Source: Caenorhabditis elegans
Lineage: Eukaryota; Nematoda; Chromadorea; Rhabditida; Rhabditidae
Reading direction: 5' to 3'
Length of the DNA: 64,000 bases
NCBI RefSeq assembly: GCF_000002985.6
Contig: NC_003281.10
Location: forward strand, 8,928,001 to 8,992,000
Part shown: positions 12,701 to 24,958 of the stretch, in pieces
How the letters are laid out: every line of letters begins with the position of its first letter
Position numbering within the stretch: position 1 is the first letter of the stretch
The notes under the pieces: model-generated
Told to the model about the DNA's origin: nothing
What the model saw: only the letters and a program-made list of their open reading frames with translations
Database searches by the model: none
Made by a program: the position numbers and the translations under genes

Positions 12701-15371
12701 TTTTTTTTCAAAAAACACTTCCAAACCCTCTTGCTTGTTTTTTTTCCAGTTTTAAAACTTCCAAATTGAATAAAGTTTTTTTTTCGAAGACACTGTATTT
12801 GGTCAAATCTCAAAATGTAGTTCAAGTAAAAAAAATAAAAAGAAAAATGGAAAAGCTAACAATAGACGTTCAATAATGTCTATATCGGTTAGGTTGTAGT
12901 TTAACTCTGGCGGTTGTAGTTAACTCATTTGATAGCAGATGCGCTTAGGAATTTTATTACGGGAAAAATCGTCATAAATCAGTTATTATGTAAATAATTT
13001 TTATGGATTTTCGTGATCCGCAAAATAGGTGAAATTCCAGGAAATCTGACGCACTTGTATAATTTTGTCTGCATACAGAACAGTTCAAAGGTTGAATTGG
13101 TAAATGACAGCAATTATATATTTGATTTTAAAACTTTCAACTTTACTTTTTTGAACGATGAACGGCAACTATTTTATTACATGTTTGAAACTTAAGAAAA
13201 ATTTCAATAGTAAAATTTATGAATAAATTTGAAACTCAACACCTTTTTTGCAAATAACAACAGAAGCCATAATTTTGAAAACCCACCCTCGGTAATTAGA
13301 TTGTTGACACTAGTTAGGCTACAGTTTCCATAACTCTTTTCTTCTTTTTCTTGTATGCTCTCATCAATTCTTCCTACTCAAACCAGTCATTCATTTTGTT
13401 TCAACCGTTCTTGTGTCACCCGATACTCTGGAAATTTGCCTTCTTTTTGTTTCTATCATTTCAGTTTGCCTTCCTGTCTAACACGTTCGCAACATTATTC
13501 TCGATTTTAATATGGGGTTTTGTTAGAACGTAGAGCGATCAAAGATCATAGAAACATAATTTAAGAGATTTTTTAAACCTTAAGTTTTAAAAATAGTTTT
13601 CATTTTGCCAATTTTGTCGAATTTTTTGAGCAATAGATGTTTTGATGATGGTATCGTCAGTAGGAAAATTTCGAAAAATTTAGCAATTTTAAATTTTCCA
13701 CTCTAAACTCAAACCTTAAACTTAATTTCTCAACAACCCCGCCAGACAAAAAAATTAAATATATTTGCCTTACCAGGATATAAGACTGAACTTTACAAGT
13801 ATCAAAAAATCTTAATTTATTTTCAGTCTTACACGTTCGCATAATAATTATGCAATGAATTAACATGAAACTATTGAATCTTTGGTTATCTGAATGTGTG
13901 GGTAGGAACATGCATAGAAAATGAACCAGTTCATAGACTATAATTAACCAACAGAGCATGTGTACCTGCATACGTTGACGAAGATTGAGCCGACAAGGCA
14001 ATCTCTTTTTTTCTGCTGCGATTTTTGATGATGACATGTCTAGTAAGGGAGAGCTTAAATTTCGTTCTTTTTTAAATTTCATATTTATCTGGTGGATTAG
14101 TTGGGAGCAGAAATATCAATGCATTTTTGTGTTGCTACTAAATTTTCTTATTTTTAGTAACTAACTGTAAGATTTTGGAGCCTAAGCTTCCATGTGCTCA
14201 TTTCGGAAAAATCCTAGTACCAAAAGTAAAATATAGAACTTCTAGAAAATATTTTAACAGAAAAATAATCTTAGCACTTTGGTGTAGTCTTTACATATGG
14301 TTGATCAAAAAACGTGGCAACAATTATACGGTATCCATCTCTTTCACCTACTCTATGTGTTTTCCACAAACCCATTTCAAAGGAAAACCTACAATTTATT
14401 TCCTAAAAATAACGTTTCACTTATAGTGCCTATTTTCTGAATTATGAATTCTAAGGAATATTTTCAGGTAAAATTTGCACTATGCTAAAAAGGAACATTC
14501 AGGAAATATGCAAAATTTGTTATTCCTGATGATCCTTTAAATAATGCATGTTTTTCAAAAATGTTGATAGCATTTATCCGTTCGTCTGTTAAAAGCCCAA
14601 AAACCGAGCGAATTTAAATTATTTGAATACCGATATGCCAAAAAACTTGCAATTTTTTTACCTTTTGGAATTTTAATTTTAAACTGCGAAATCGAATCCA
14701 TTCTTAATTGTTTTTGGAACTCGCAGAAAGCTAAGGAAATTCAACAAAAATATCAAAAATGATCAAAATAAAACGGGGAAATATTTCAAAAGAAAAATAC
14801 AGCTGTAAGTGTTTTGCTATATTTCACAATTTGCCGATAATAAAATTTTCCGGCAAACGCCAAAGTCGGCAACTCCCTTTGCCGACCGGCATTTGCCGCC
14901 TACCCCTGGATTGACTGTTAAACTATAAACTTATAGGTTTTTCATCCATTGCGACATTAAATTTCTCTTCTAACTTTCTCGCATGTGATTTTTCCAATTC
15001 CTCATAGCTTTTACAGTCGCCTGACTTGTATTCTCTCATCCATCAATGTTGTGTCTTCTATTCTCCTTTCTTACTGATTTCCAACCACCGTCATGACAAC
15101 AAATCTCTAATTTTCACAATTTCCTCCGACTATACACATTTGTTATCTATTTTGAGACAATTCCCTTATATAAAAAAGTAGTCACTTAGGGTGGCGGGAT
15201 GTCTGACGAAAAACATATTGTTTCCCAGTAACGAGTCATTTTACTGCTCGCTTTCCCACTTGGTTCTTGCTCATGAAGATTTTTTTGAATTGGAAAAACA
15301 TATGAAAATAGATTTCATGTTGATGTTGAATGTCTTCTCACTTTTTGCATCAAATATTTTACTTTTACATA

Positions 15372-15457
15372 TACCGTATTTTTTCTAATAATCTTGCTCC
15401 CCTCTAAACCGGTCAAAAGTTAGTTATGCGTGCAAGACTGATAGAGAAAATACGGTA
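15372..15457. repeat. Small TACCGTA-terminated inverted-repeat element
   Basis: 86 bp with termini TACCGTATTTTTTCTAATAA and the inverted version ending GAGAAAATACGGTA; the arms also share ATCTTGC/GCAAGA. The ends match those of the larger element at 61889-62287, so the two are probably one non-autonomous family. Confidence 0.55.
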
Positions 15458-16814
15458 TGGAATTTTTACAGTAGGGTTCGTCACAAAAATGTCTCAAATT
15501 ACCTTTTTTGCAGAACTATTTTCTAAACATTCTCGAACGATTTCATTATCTCATAGATCAATATATAAATTCTCAGATTATGAGTCATGAAATTTTTTAC
15601 AATAATGAGATTCAATATAGTCGACCCTAACAGATAATTCATGTCAGAACAATGATGTATTATTGAGCAGTAAAAGCACTTTTCAGAATTATAAATCATC
15701 AAAAAAGCTTCAGGATGGAATCCTGGAGTTGTACTATTAGGATGGTGTTTTTGAGTTTATTATCACGATAAAGGCTTATGCCTTATTTACTTCAATCGTT
15801 TTATAGGACTTAGTGATAATATGAAGGTTGAGGAAAAGAAATAAATAAAAATTCGGTATTTTAGAGTAGAATATTACGCAGTGTCCATTTATTCTGTCGC
15901 AGGATTTCGACAAAAAATGTTTTCGTTTTCCAGTAAAATAAACATAAGAATGATTATTCGAAGTTTGCAACTCCTTTTTCGCGTTTTAAATCGGAATTGT
16001 CTATTTCGATAGTTACTGTGTATTTTCTACTAGTAATGGCTGCTCTTGGTTGTATTTGTTGTCATGAAAAAATTGTCAACTGAAAAAATAATTTTCAATT
16101 CTTTTTCTGTAGTTTTGCAATGAACTGTTTATCGATATCTTCAAAATCAACTAAGTTTGAACCATTCAAAATGGATCAATGGGGTGTAGTACTAATAAAG
16201 AACATACGGTATGTTGCAACTGTTGAGGTTAAAATGGGTATTTTTGAGCCATCTTTTCCCTACTTTAAAATGATCTTGCCAGATCCAGTTTAAACATGGT
16301 TAACGTATTCTTGGAGGCAATCCATAATTGTCGAAATTGCCAGTTGCTTTTTTGTGAGCCATTTAGTGAACATGAACGTTGCCCAGATGGACTGCAACCC
16401 GTTTAGAAATAAAATCATGGCTATGATTCATTTTCATAAAAAGTTCATTTCCTTACAAGCCGCTTAACTATGACACTAGAGACCCCACACAAAGTCATTC
16501 CAAAATTGAGAATTCACTTCCTACTCGTATTCTCTGAATTCCTCACATTGAGGCATCACAGTTCACTTTTTTCTCAATTTTCTTTTCTTATTTCTCATTT
16601 ATTTTTTTTTACTTTTCTTACTTTTTTAGAATTTACTTTCCCACTCCATTAACATTTTTTCAGTAACCTTCGACCATTCCCAAATCCTCATTTTTCTTCT
16701 TCATTCTTCAGTCACCTCTCCAACTGCGCCTCCATCACAAACACGACTGCGGACTTGCAAGCTCCGCCCATCTTGCTCGCACTTTTGAAACATTTCGTCT
16801 CTCCGCCTCCCACC

Positions 16815-19800
16815 ATGAATCCATCGATATCCACGGCGGGAGCAGTCGTCGACGATTTTCAGATGTCATGCAGATTTTCAAATTTTGGAGATCATGCACC
16901 TGAATCATTTGACTCACTTTCCTGTGGAGCATGCTTCTATTTTATTTTTATGCTCGTAGAGCACTATAAAGATAGGTGAGCAGAATGGAGGCGCCTTTTT
17001 TTGTTCCTTATTGAAACAAGGACTCTATTATTTATGAAGCTTCACCTCTTTTCTCTATTTCAAATGACAATTAACACTCCGCGGACCTTTTTGTGGTCTC
17101 TTATGGTTGAAGCTATTATTAGTTTGAAACTATTATTTGGAAAGTTCCAAAGTTTAATTTTTAAATTAAAAATATTTCATGAGTCATTCAATTATTTTTA
17201 AATATGAAATGTTTGTTGTACTAAATCGGGATTTGCTTCTGAAAAATTTACAGTACTCCATTTTAGCAACTTTTAAAATTTTTAATTGATATATACCTTA
17301 AAATTGAAAATGTTCAATTTACTAGTTTGTATTGAAAAAATATTTTTAAAAATTTAATCTAAAGTTTTGCAACTTTTTCAAATGTTTGAATTATTTTTCC
17401 AAATTTTTCAACAGAAACATTCAAAACCGGACTGTGCGGAAATATTTTTGCAAAAGTAGAAAACTGCAATTTCAATATGATAATCCAACGTTTTTAATCA
17501 AGTTTTGATATAGCAAAGTAGTAGACTTGTTCCATCTGAAAATAATATTTATTTTAGTAAAAAAGTTTGCAAAAGACCTCAAATGTTGTATGAAACTGTT
17601 TGAAGTCTCTTTGAAAAAAGATAATTACTGGACAAAAATGTAGAGATTTTCTCACTCTCCTCAAAGCCTGTCTGGAAAGCAAAATAGATAGGTAGGCGGG
17701 CTTTCCCGCCTGAATAAAAAATGTGCCTGTCTATCACAGATTTAAACTAGTTCTTTTATTATCGCAGATTCTTCATTATATCCAAAAATGTGTTTCAGAT
17801 ACGTTGCAAGTCTTTGTGAAGACACTTTCGGAGTACTAGTATGCCCAGTTGATGTCAGTGACAAAATTTGCAATTGCTATAATCGAGAATATGTCTACAA
17901 TATTCCGGAGTTCGCACTTAATTCGTAAGTTTTATAACTTAAATAGTTCACCTTGGACATTAATATATTGTTGTTAATATTTGTAACTTTGGAAACTTTA
18001 AAAGTTATTCTTGAAATTAATAGAAAGTGTATTTTGCTGTCAAGAAACATCCTTGCGTGCAGGTTTTCTGATGTAGTTTAAAAAAAATGGAAACCCAATT
18101 TTTGATCTCTGATACTTTTGATTTGAATAATTTTTGAAACTGTAATATTCATTTAAAAAATTGAATCTAGTCTTATTCATTTCTTTTTCTCTTGCATCCG
18201 AATGTCAACGAATTGTCTCAAATTTCAACCGGACGTTGCTCGAAACCTTGTGCTCATTGATCAAAATGTTGAGCAGATTTTGGTCCTAAAAAACGAAAGC
18301 AGAACGTATCCATTTCTATGAATGCAAAGAAACATACCAGAAAAAAACGCGTAATACGATTACCTCTTTCTCGCTAGTTTCCATCTATGTTTAGTCTATG
18401 AAAAAAAGGACAAAACGAGCACTGAGTGAAATTGTCTCAGCGGCGGCGGTGGCTCTTTCCATCATTTCCACTCCTTTTCCGCAACATTTCGCACAAATTT
18501 AAAGGGTCCCCGAATGCTTGAAAGAAATAGTATGTGAGACGAAGAGACGCACAGATTCACTGACCTCTTTTGCTTATTTCTGACCATGCACACGCAATAG
18601 GAAGAAAGGTTCAATTGAAACAAGAAAAGTCCTAGTTTCACCAACAAAAAAAGTTTGGAGATTGGTGAGGGACAGGGGATTTTAACGCTTCCAATCGGTT
18701 GAAAGCCAAAATATTTTACACTTGCGGAAGTTTGGATATTCTATGGAAATTAGGTGTGAAAATTTAACAAAAACCTTAAATTGGCATTAAAATATATAAC
18801 TTAAATATTTCATACTACAACAAAAACTGAAGACGGAGCCGCAGAATAACGGAAAGTTCCGTGTAAGAAACGGGTGACTATCGGACAAATCTACCGTAAC
18901 ATATAGTTTTTCGTTACGAGACCCTTGAAAAATTACTAAAATTTCAACTGTTTTTTCAAAACCTTTCCTTGCACAAGTATTCCCTAACAAGAATGGTTTT
19001 TTCCAGAGCTCAAAAATTCAACCAAAAAAGTTTTGAAACTAACAAAAAAAGTATATTCTCTCCGGGGGATCTGAAACGTTTTTTTGCCCATCATACTTTT
19101 TTCTTTAAGAAAAAACTCCTGGATTGACAGGAGGGTCTTTTTGGAACTCTTGGGAACTCTTGGAACATTGATATGTCAAACATTTTGGAAAATTTGGTGC
19201 AGAGTGAATGACGAGCTTTTTTTTTCGTTTTTTAGGCCTCTTTTTTGAACAATTTTTGAAATTTTCCAAAAAGACCGGAAATCTACGGTGACAGGAGGGA
19301 CTAGGGATGTGTGAGTCAGACGGGAAGTTCAGATGAATAGATTTGGAAAGTTTGAAACTTTTTTTTAGAAATTGTGATATGTATGACCTTTGTGTACTTG
19401 AGAACCAAGGAGCGAAATAAAATATGAAGATTTTTTCAACTTCTTTTGGCTGTTTGTGATTCGTGCCGAATGTTATGCAATTTACGCAACAGTAATGTTC
19501 TTATTAGTTCAGAAAGTTACATTAGGATAATTCAATTTGTTGGAATTCTAATGGGGAAGGATTACTGTAGTTTGAAGGATTAGCACTACAAGGAAATTTT
19601 TCCCTTTTGTGACTTCAAATAGTAAACTGCAAAATTTTAAGTGGCAAAGTTTCATTCTCAACCCCTAAAATTTTTTATTTTAATTTTAATACTAACATTA
19701 ACAAAAAAGTTCTGATTTTTTTGCAAGATTTTTTTCCAACTTTTTCCTTGCAGAAATTGACCCCTTACTTTTCAAAAAGTAACATTTCAATCTTTAGCAG

Positions 19801-22800
19801 CCATTTTTCCATCAGAAGCCCTGACCACCTGACACGTGATTTTCCTATTTCGGTTGCACCTCCATGTCCCATTTCCGCCCACCGCCTCTTGTGTCCAAAT
19901 TCTTGCTCAATTGAGCGTTTTATTATTTTTTTTTCAAAAAACGAAATCCCTGCGTCTCTTCTCCATGGGCTCTTAAGCTTTCTCGTTGATTTTTTTGTTC
20001 AATTTTTCTGTTCGAAACGCTTCTTTCCCATCATAACCGCTAATCGGCGTATCTGATTTTTGAATGATCTCTAGTTTTCGCCGTTTCAATGGTTCAAATC
20101 GCAACAACACATGATACGAGAAAACGGAAAGAGAAACACAAGAAGAGGGGCGTTTGAAATTTAAGAAGACTCCTTCTTTATCTTGGGATCAAAAAATCGA
20201 ACTTCTTAGATGTTTTTTCTGGAGGAGAGATTTCTAATCGAGTAGAATATAATGTTTCAATAGATACGATAGTAAGTCTGTAAATCTAGATATTTATATA
20301 AGTTTTTTCTTTTCTTCTTAATTTCAGAACTCTTATCGCCCGTTATTTCAGCAAGCGAATACCATGTATTATGTCGCATCATCTTTTAGTTTTGGCGCTC
20401 CCTAGTAAAAACCACTTCAGTAGTGAAATATCAGAAACACAGTAACCCGTTCATCATGATCAATCTTTGCGCCAACCCAGTCGGAGACATACAGAGCAAA
20501 AAATGACGGATTCATTGAAGAGAAAAAAGAAGGAGAAATGATGAGTAAAGAGGGGTTAACTGACAGTTTGTGTAAAGGTTTGCAACATTTCAACCGACAA
20601 TTCGTGTGTCAATTGATGGCTGGGAAAAGAGAACATTGCAGCAAAACACATCTAGTTTGACCCTCACGGATTGTGGGGAAAGTTCATCGATAAATCATTA
20701 GATAATCCAAAATTTAATATATTTTCCATGGAATTATTTGAAACGAGTAGTCGAGCATATTGCTAGAGTGCATAAGTGTTTATTCGCTCTTGGTTAGTTT
20801 GCGAAAAAAAAAACAAAGACAAATAAGGACTTTAATCCTTTGGCATGACAAGATCAGTTTCCATTTGGAGAGAACAAAGAGTAATGATTGACAACTTTTG
20901 ATGGCGAAATTGTTTTTTTTGCAGAACAAAGATTCCTTGTCTTTGAAGATCACTTTAGGAACATGAAAGGACTTTCTTAAAAATACGAATATACTTTCAC
21001 TATTTTATTCAAGTTTTTCATAGTAAATCAAATCCTAAAATAATGAATTTACTCAGAGAAAAAAAAGTTACTGAATAAATATCTAAACCTGCAATTTTAA
21101 GCTCAAAAGGGTATTGTAACTTCTGCGATGGTTTCCATGAACTCTTGATTGTCCCTTTTTGTTGCATCCACTAAAATTATTGATGTACATAATTAAATCA
21201 CAATCAAAATGTGCACTTCTTCAAAAATTCGAATCAAATCGAACAGCATTCCCTTTTCCCCATCATCTCTTTCAATTTCCCTACAATACAAAAAAAGTTT
21301 CCGAGACTTTTGTAAATTTCCGGGTTCAAAAGAAAAGCTGTCAGGGCGAAGAAAAAATATGTGCGAAAAGAGGAAATCGAATGGGAAACGAAAAAAAAAG
21401 GAAAAGTTCGAAGCATTTACTGAGACCGCTCCGGCTCCAACTCAATCAGACATATGCCCTTTTTTTCTGAAAAATGGGTCTTCTTTTGAGAAAGAAAAAG
21501 AAATTGAAGGGAAAAAAATTGGTGGTTAATGTATTGAAAACGACTTGAAACTCAAAAAAGCACAAAAACTTTAGAAAATTTTCAGATCTCGAATAAAACC
21601 TCTGAATCATCTGCGACTTGATCCACCGTTACCTTTTCAATTCGATTTAATTGTCAAAGATTGCTGCTCGGCCGCACGATATTGCTGTAGAAATACACTT
21701 GTGAAATGTAAATCCAAAACTTTCAAGAATTCCTGGTAATTCTTGGCATTACAGATCATCATCGTGTCGATGATTCTCCATGTCCGCCTACTTGGGATGG
21801 ATGGAATTGTTTTGATTCAGCAACTCCTGGTGTTGTTTTTAAACAATGTCCTAATTATATTTATGGTGGATCCAACATTAAAACTGATTATGATAGATTA
21901 TGTGAGTTTTTGCGGAGATTTGAGTTACCATAGGCAACATGAATTGTTTCTTCAAATTAAAAATAGTTTCTGAAACTGTTCATATACGTTCTCGACTGTA
22001 GCCGACACCTTGATCTGACCCATGTTTGAGTGTTTTTTTTTTAATCCTTGCAAAGCACGGACAGTCTGGGAAGATCTAAGGCAGGCACACGAGGCTCTTT
22101 CAAGAATGCTTTATGATTTTCAGCTCAAAAAGTATGCAGATCTAACGGATGGGCGACGCCAGAAGTCAATGCTGCAGCACGAGAGCACACTGATTACACG
22201 GGTTGCATGTCTAATGGGGTGAGCATTAATTCTAGATTGCCTTCAATATTTAATAAATTTAAGGATGTTGAAGCTCGTATTCTAGCTGGATTGCTTACTT
22301 ACTCTGCTAGCGTCATATTTCTCATTCCAGCGGTTTTCTTACTGACACTACTCAGGTAAGAACTTTTCAGCAGTGGTAAAAACGGACGGAGTTGGGCAGA
22401 CTGTAAAATATGTCAAAAGTCGTCCTTTGCTATAAAACTTTATTCAATTTTTGGTAGATTTTTGTCAATAAGCTAGAAACATTTCGAATTATCATTGCTC
22501 ATTTGAACTTTCTAGTAAAACTCGCAAAGCTCCAAAAAAAATGTTGTGAATGGCCAAGAGTATCCAAAAATAGTCTTTTGTTCTATTCTAACGGCTCGCC
22601 AAGTGCTCAGTTCATTTTTCAAAGTCTCCTCCTCACCTTTCTATTTTTCAGACCAATTCGTTGTCAACCAATGTTCATTCTGCATCGTCATCTGCTCATC
22701 TCATGTCTCTTATACGGAGCATTCTATCTGATCACCGTGTCTCTTTTCGTTGTCAACGATGCTCCACTCTCTTCACAAGTCTTCCAGAATCATGTGAGCA

Positions 22801-24796
22801 CACCAACCCCCCCCCCCCCCCCGCGAAAACTAAATTATTCAAATTTTCTAAAGAGACCATATTCGTCTTCTTTCTCACTTTTTGAAACACTTTTGGGAAA
22901 GGGGATGTATTTTGCAGCTGTTCTGTCGTCTTCTCTTCTCCATTCAATTACGATACCTTCGACTGACCAATTTCACATGGATGCTTGCAGAAGCTGTTTA
23001 CTTATGGAGACTATTACATACTGCTCAACATTCTGAAGGAGAGACTCTCCGAAGCTACAAAGTTATATGTTGGGGTACGGTTAATATATAAAATTTAAAT
23101 GAAAAGTGTGTCATTTGGAAAAATGCTAAAACCAAAGCTCATAGAACTTATAGTCAAAAAGTTGCAATTATTCAATTTTTAGAGCTCGTAGTGTGGAAGT
23201 CAACCAAAAATGACATACATATGTATTTCAATTTTGAATTATTTTCAAATTAAGAATTATAGAATTCCAAGCATTGGATAATGATTAAATTTCCCCAAAG
23301 AAAATTTGGCAACGTGGCAAAACTTTGACGGAGCATTTTGAAAATTTCAAAAATGTTTAGAATTTTTTATTTAGATCCGTAGAATTTTGGCTCGTTCTGT
23401 ATTTATATAAATCTGAAAAAATAGCTTTTGGAGCAATTTTCCAATTTTCCCTGTACTCAGGTGTCCCTGGAGTGATCACAGTTGTCTACATATTTGTCCG
23501 AAGTCTGAATGACGACGTTGGAATGTGTTGGATTGAAAACTCGACGGTCGCCTGGATCGAATGGATGATCATAACACCATCTCTTCTTGCAATGGGTGTC
23601 AATTTGCTCTTGCTCGGGCTAATCGTCTACATTCTCGTCAAAAAACTCCGATGTGATCCGCACTTGGAGAGAATTCAATACAGGTGAGAAGACAGAATTA
23701 GAATGTGAACCCACGGTCGACCGGGAGATTGAAATTGAGAGCAAATTGAAATGGATCGGGTTTCGGTCAGAGCTCACCTGCGACGTCATTCGGGTTAAGG
23801 TAGAAAAAAGTTCAGAAATAGAAAAAATTAAGTAGGGATGATGTTAATCTTTTTTATTCCCCCCAGTTGCGAAATTTTGCAATTTTTGCCTCAAGTGTAC
23901 GGTACTGGGTCTTGAAGCGACCGATTGTTTTACATGTACACAGCTGTGCTCCTTCAAGGAATACTGTAGTTCCAAACGCCTAGTCGCTGTGGAATTTGTC
24001 TTCTATTTCTCGGGCCTATTGATTAAGCACTGTGTTCCTTTAAAGTGATGAGTCGCGTTTGCACAAATCAACAATATTCTGAACATACCGAACAATGAAT
24101 TTATAATTTTTTCAGAAAAGCTGTCCGCGGAGCACTCATGCTTATTCCAGTATTCGGTGTTCAACAGCTTCTTACAATATATCGATTCAGTAACACATAC
24201 TATCAGGTTACGGATCAATCACTTAATGGATTACAGGTATATTTTGCGCCAAAAATACGGTGTCCGGTCTCGAAACGACAACTTTCTATTGAATAGAAAC
24301 GGGGTTGAGCGTTTAAAGAGTACTGTAATTTCAAATTTTCGCTTCTGCAGAATTTACATCGATTTTTCATATTTTTTCGTTAAGATTATATTTGCTTATC
24401 AAAAATCTAAAATAAAACATTTATAAACACAAAATATATTAACAAATCGTGTGAAAAACAATGAAAAAGTGATTGTTGAAAATTACAGTAATCTTTAAAG
24501 GCGCACACACGTTTGTATTTTACAGAAAATTCTCGTTTCGAGACCGAACACAGTATTTTTGGCGGAGAAATTCTAAAATTGGATAATAAATGTCTGACTT
24601 ATGTGATTTTCAGGGAATGTTTGTCTCATTTATCGTTTGTTACACAAATCGTTCTGTCGTAGAATGTGTTCTGAAATTCTGGTCATCACATCAGGAGAAG
24701 CGGGCTCTCGGAGCTGAATGCCGACAAAGAATGAGCATTCAAGAAAGCGGAAAACTTATTCTCAGGCCGCCACAAACCGAACACGTCGTACTCTAA
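16815..24796 (+). CDS. seb-2: Secretin-family (class B) G-protein-coupled receptor
   Basis: Ten exons: 16815-16975, 17799-17924, 21586-21707, 21755-21901, 22124-22355, 22652-22793, 22918-23074, 23461-23683, 24116-24236, 24614-24796; 537 residues, all phases agree. The extracellular hormone-receptor domain is visible: CPPTWDGWNCFD, then CPNYIYGG, then CRSNGW and YTGC just before TM1. Seven membrane segments follow: TM1 about 236-262, TM2 270-292, TM3 318-338, TM4 356-376, TM5 395-420, TM6 440-458, TM7 478-496. The class B cysteine pair (FCRLL before TM3, GMCWIEN in loop 2) is present. Such receptors bind peptide hormones and signal through G proteins. No clean signal peptide at this ATG. Intron 2 (3.7 kb) is large and could hide regulatory elements or another promoter. 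Named from memory as ZK643.3/seb-2. Confidence 0.88.
22807..22822 (+). repeat. Homopolymer of 16 C in seb-2 intron 6
   Basis: An uninterrupted run of 16 C within the 124-bp intron 22794-22917. The opposite strand is a G16 tract able to form a G-quadruplex. In C. elegans, loss of the DOG-1/FANCJ helicase is known to cause deletions starting at such poly-G tracts. Confidence 0.9.
24242..24569. repeat. Foldback repeat, CGGTCTC/GAGACC family, copy 2 (seb-2 intron 9)
   Basis: Arms TTTTGCGCCAAAAATACGG...CCGGTCTCGAAACGACAA and, inverted, CTCGTTTCGAGACCGAAC...TTTTTGGCGGA. It occupies most of seb-2 intron 9, inside the 24237-24613 interval. Confidence 0.7.
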
Positions 24797-24958
24797 GTAT
24801 CTTTCAAGCTCATTCCAATTCTGTATTTATTTGTGCTCCCAGGGGATATCCCCCCTTCCATTTTCATTGACCAAATTCCTGAATTAAATTTTAAATTTAG
24901 GTTTATTTTTTGTACACAAAAACATAAAAATAATAATAAAACGATTTTGATTCAATTA

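Larger units (their letters stand above)
8658..16814. other. 8-kb region without a supportable gene
   Basis: Between the arrestin-like gene and the class B receptor I find no multi-exon pattern or recognisable protein. It contains a diverged foldback element (about 9080-9400), a tRNA-like patch (about 9714-9785), TTGCCG-type dispersed repeats (about 11795-11890 and 14835-14910), and a small TACCGTA-ended inverted repeat (15372-15457). Pyrimidine-rich sequence and a TTCTTCAG acceptor at 16702-16709 probably mark the 5' end of the receptor transcript. Confidence 0.6.

Noticed and set aside
13657..14082. 141-residue minus-strand frame in the 8.7-16.8 kb gap
   Set aside because: AT-driven open frame without family features or splice partners.
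22022..22222. Open frame reading ARTVWEDLRQAHEAL over the seb-2 region
   Set aside because: The frame that continues the hormone-receptor domain (CRSNGW...YTGC...TM1) starts at acceptor 22123/22124 and is one base off this frame, so this is a shadow.
22503..23036. 177-residue + frame across seb-2 exons 6-7
   Set aside because: It runs through an intron with the C16 tract and is out of frame with TM2 and TM3.
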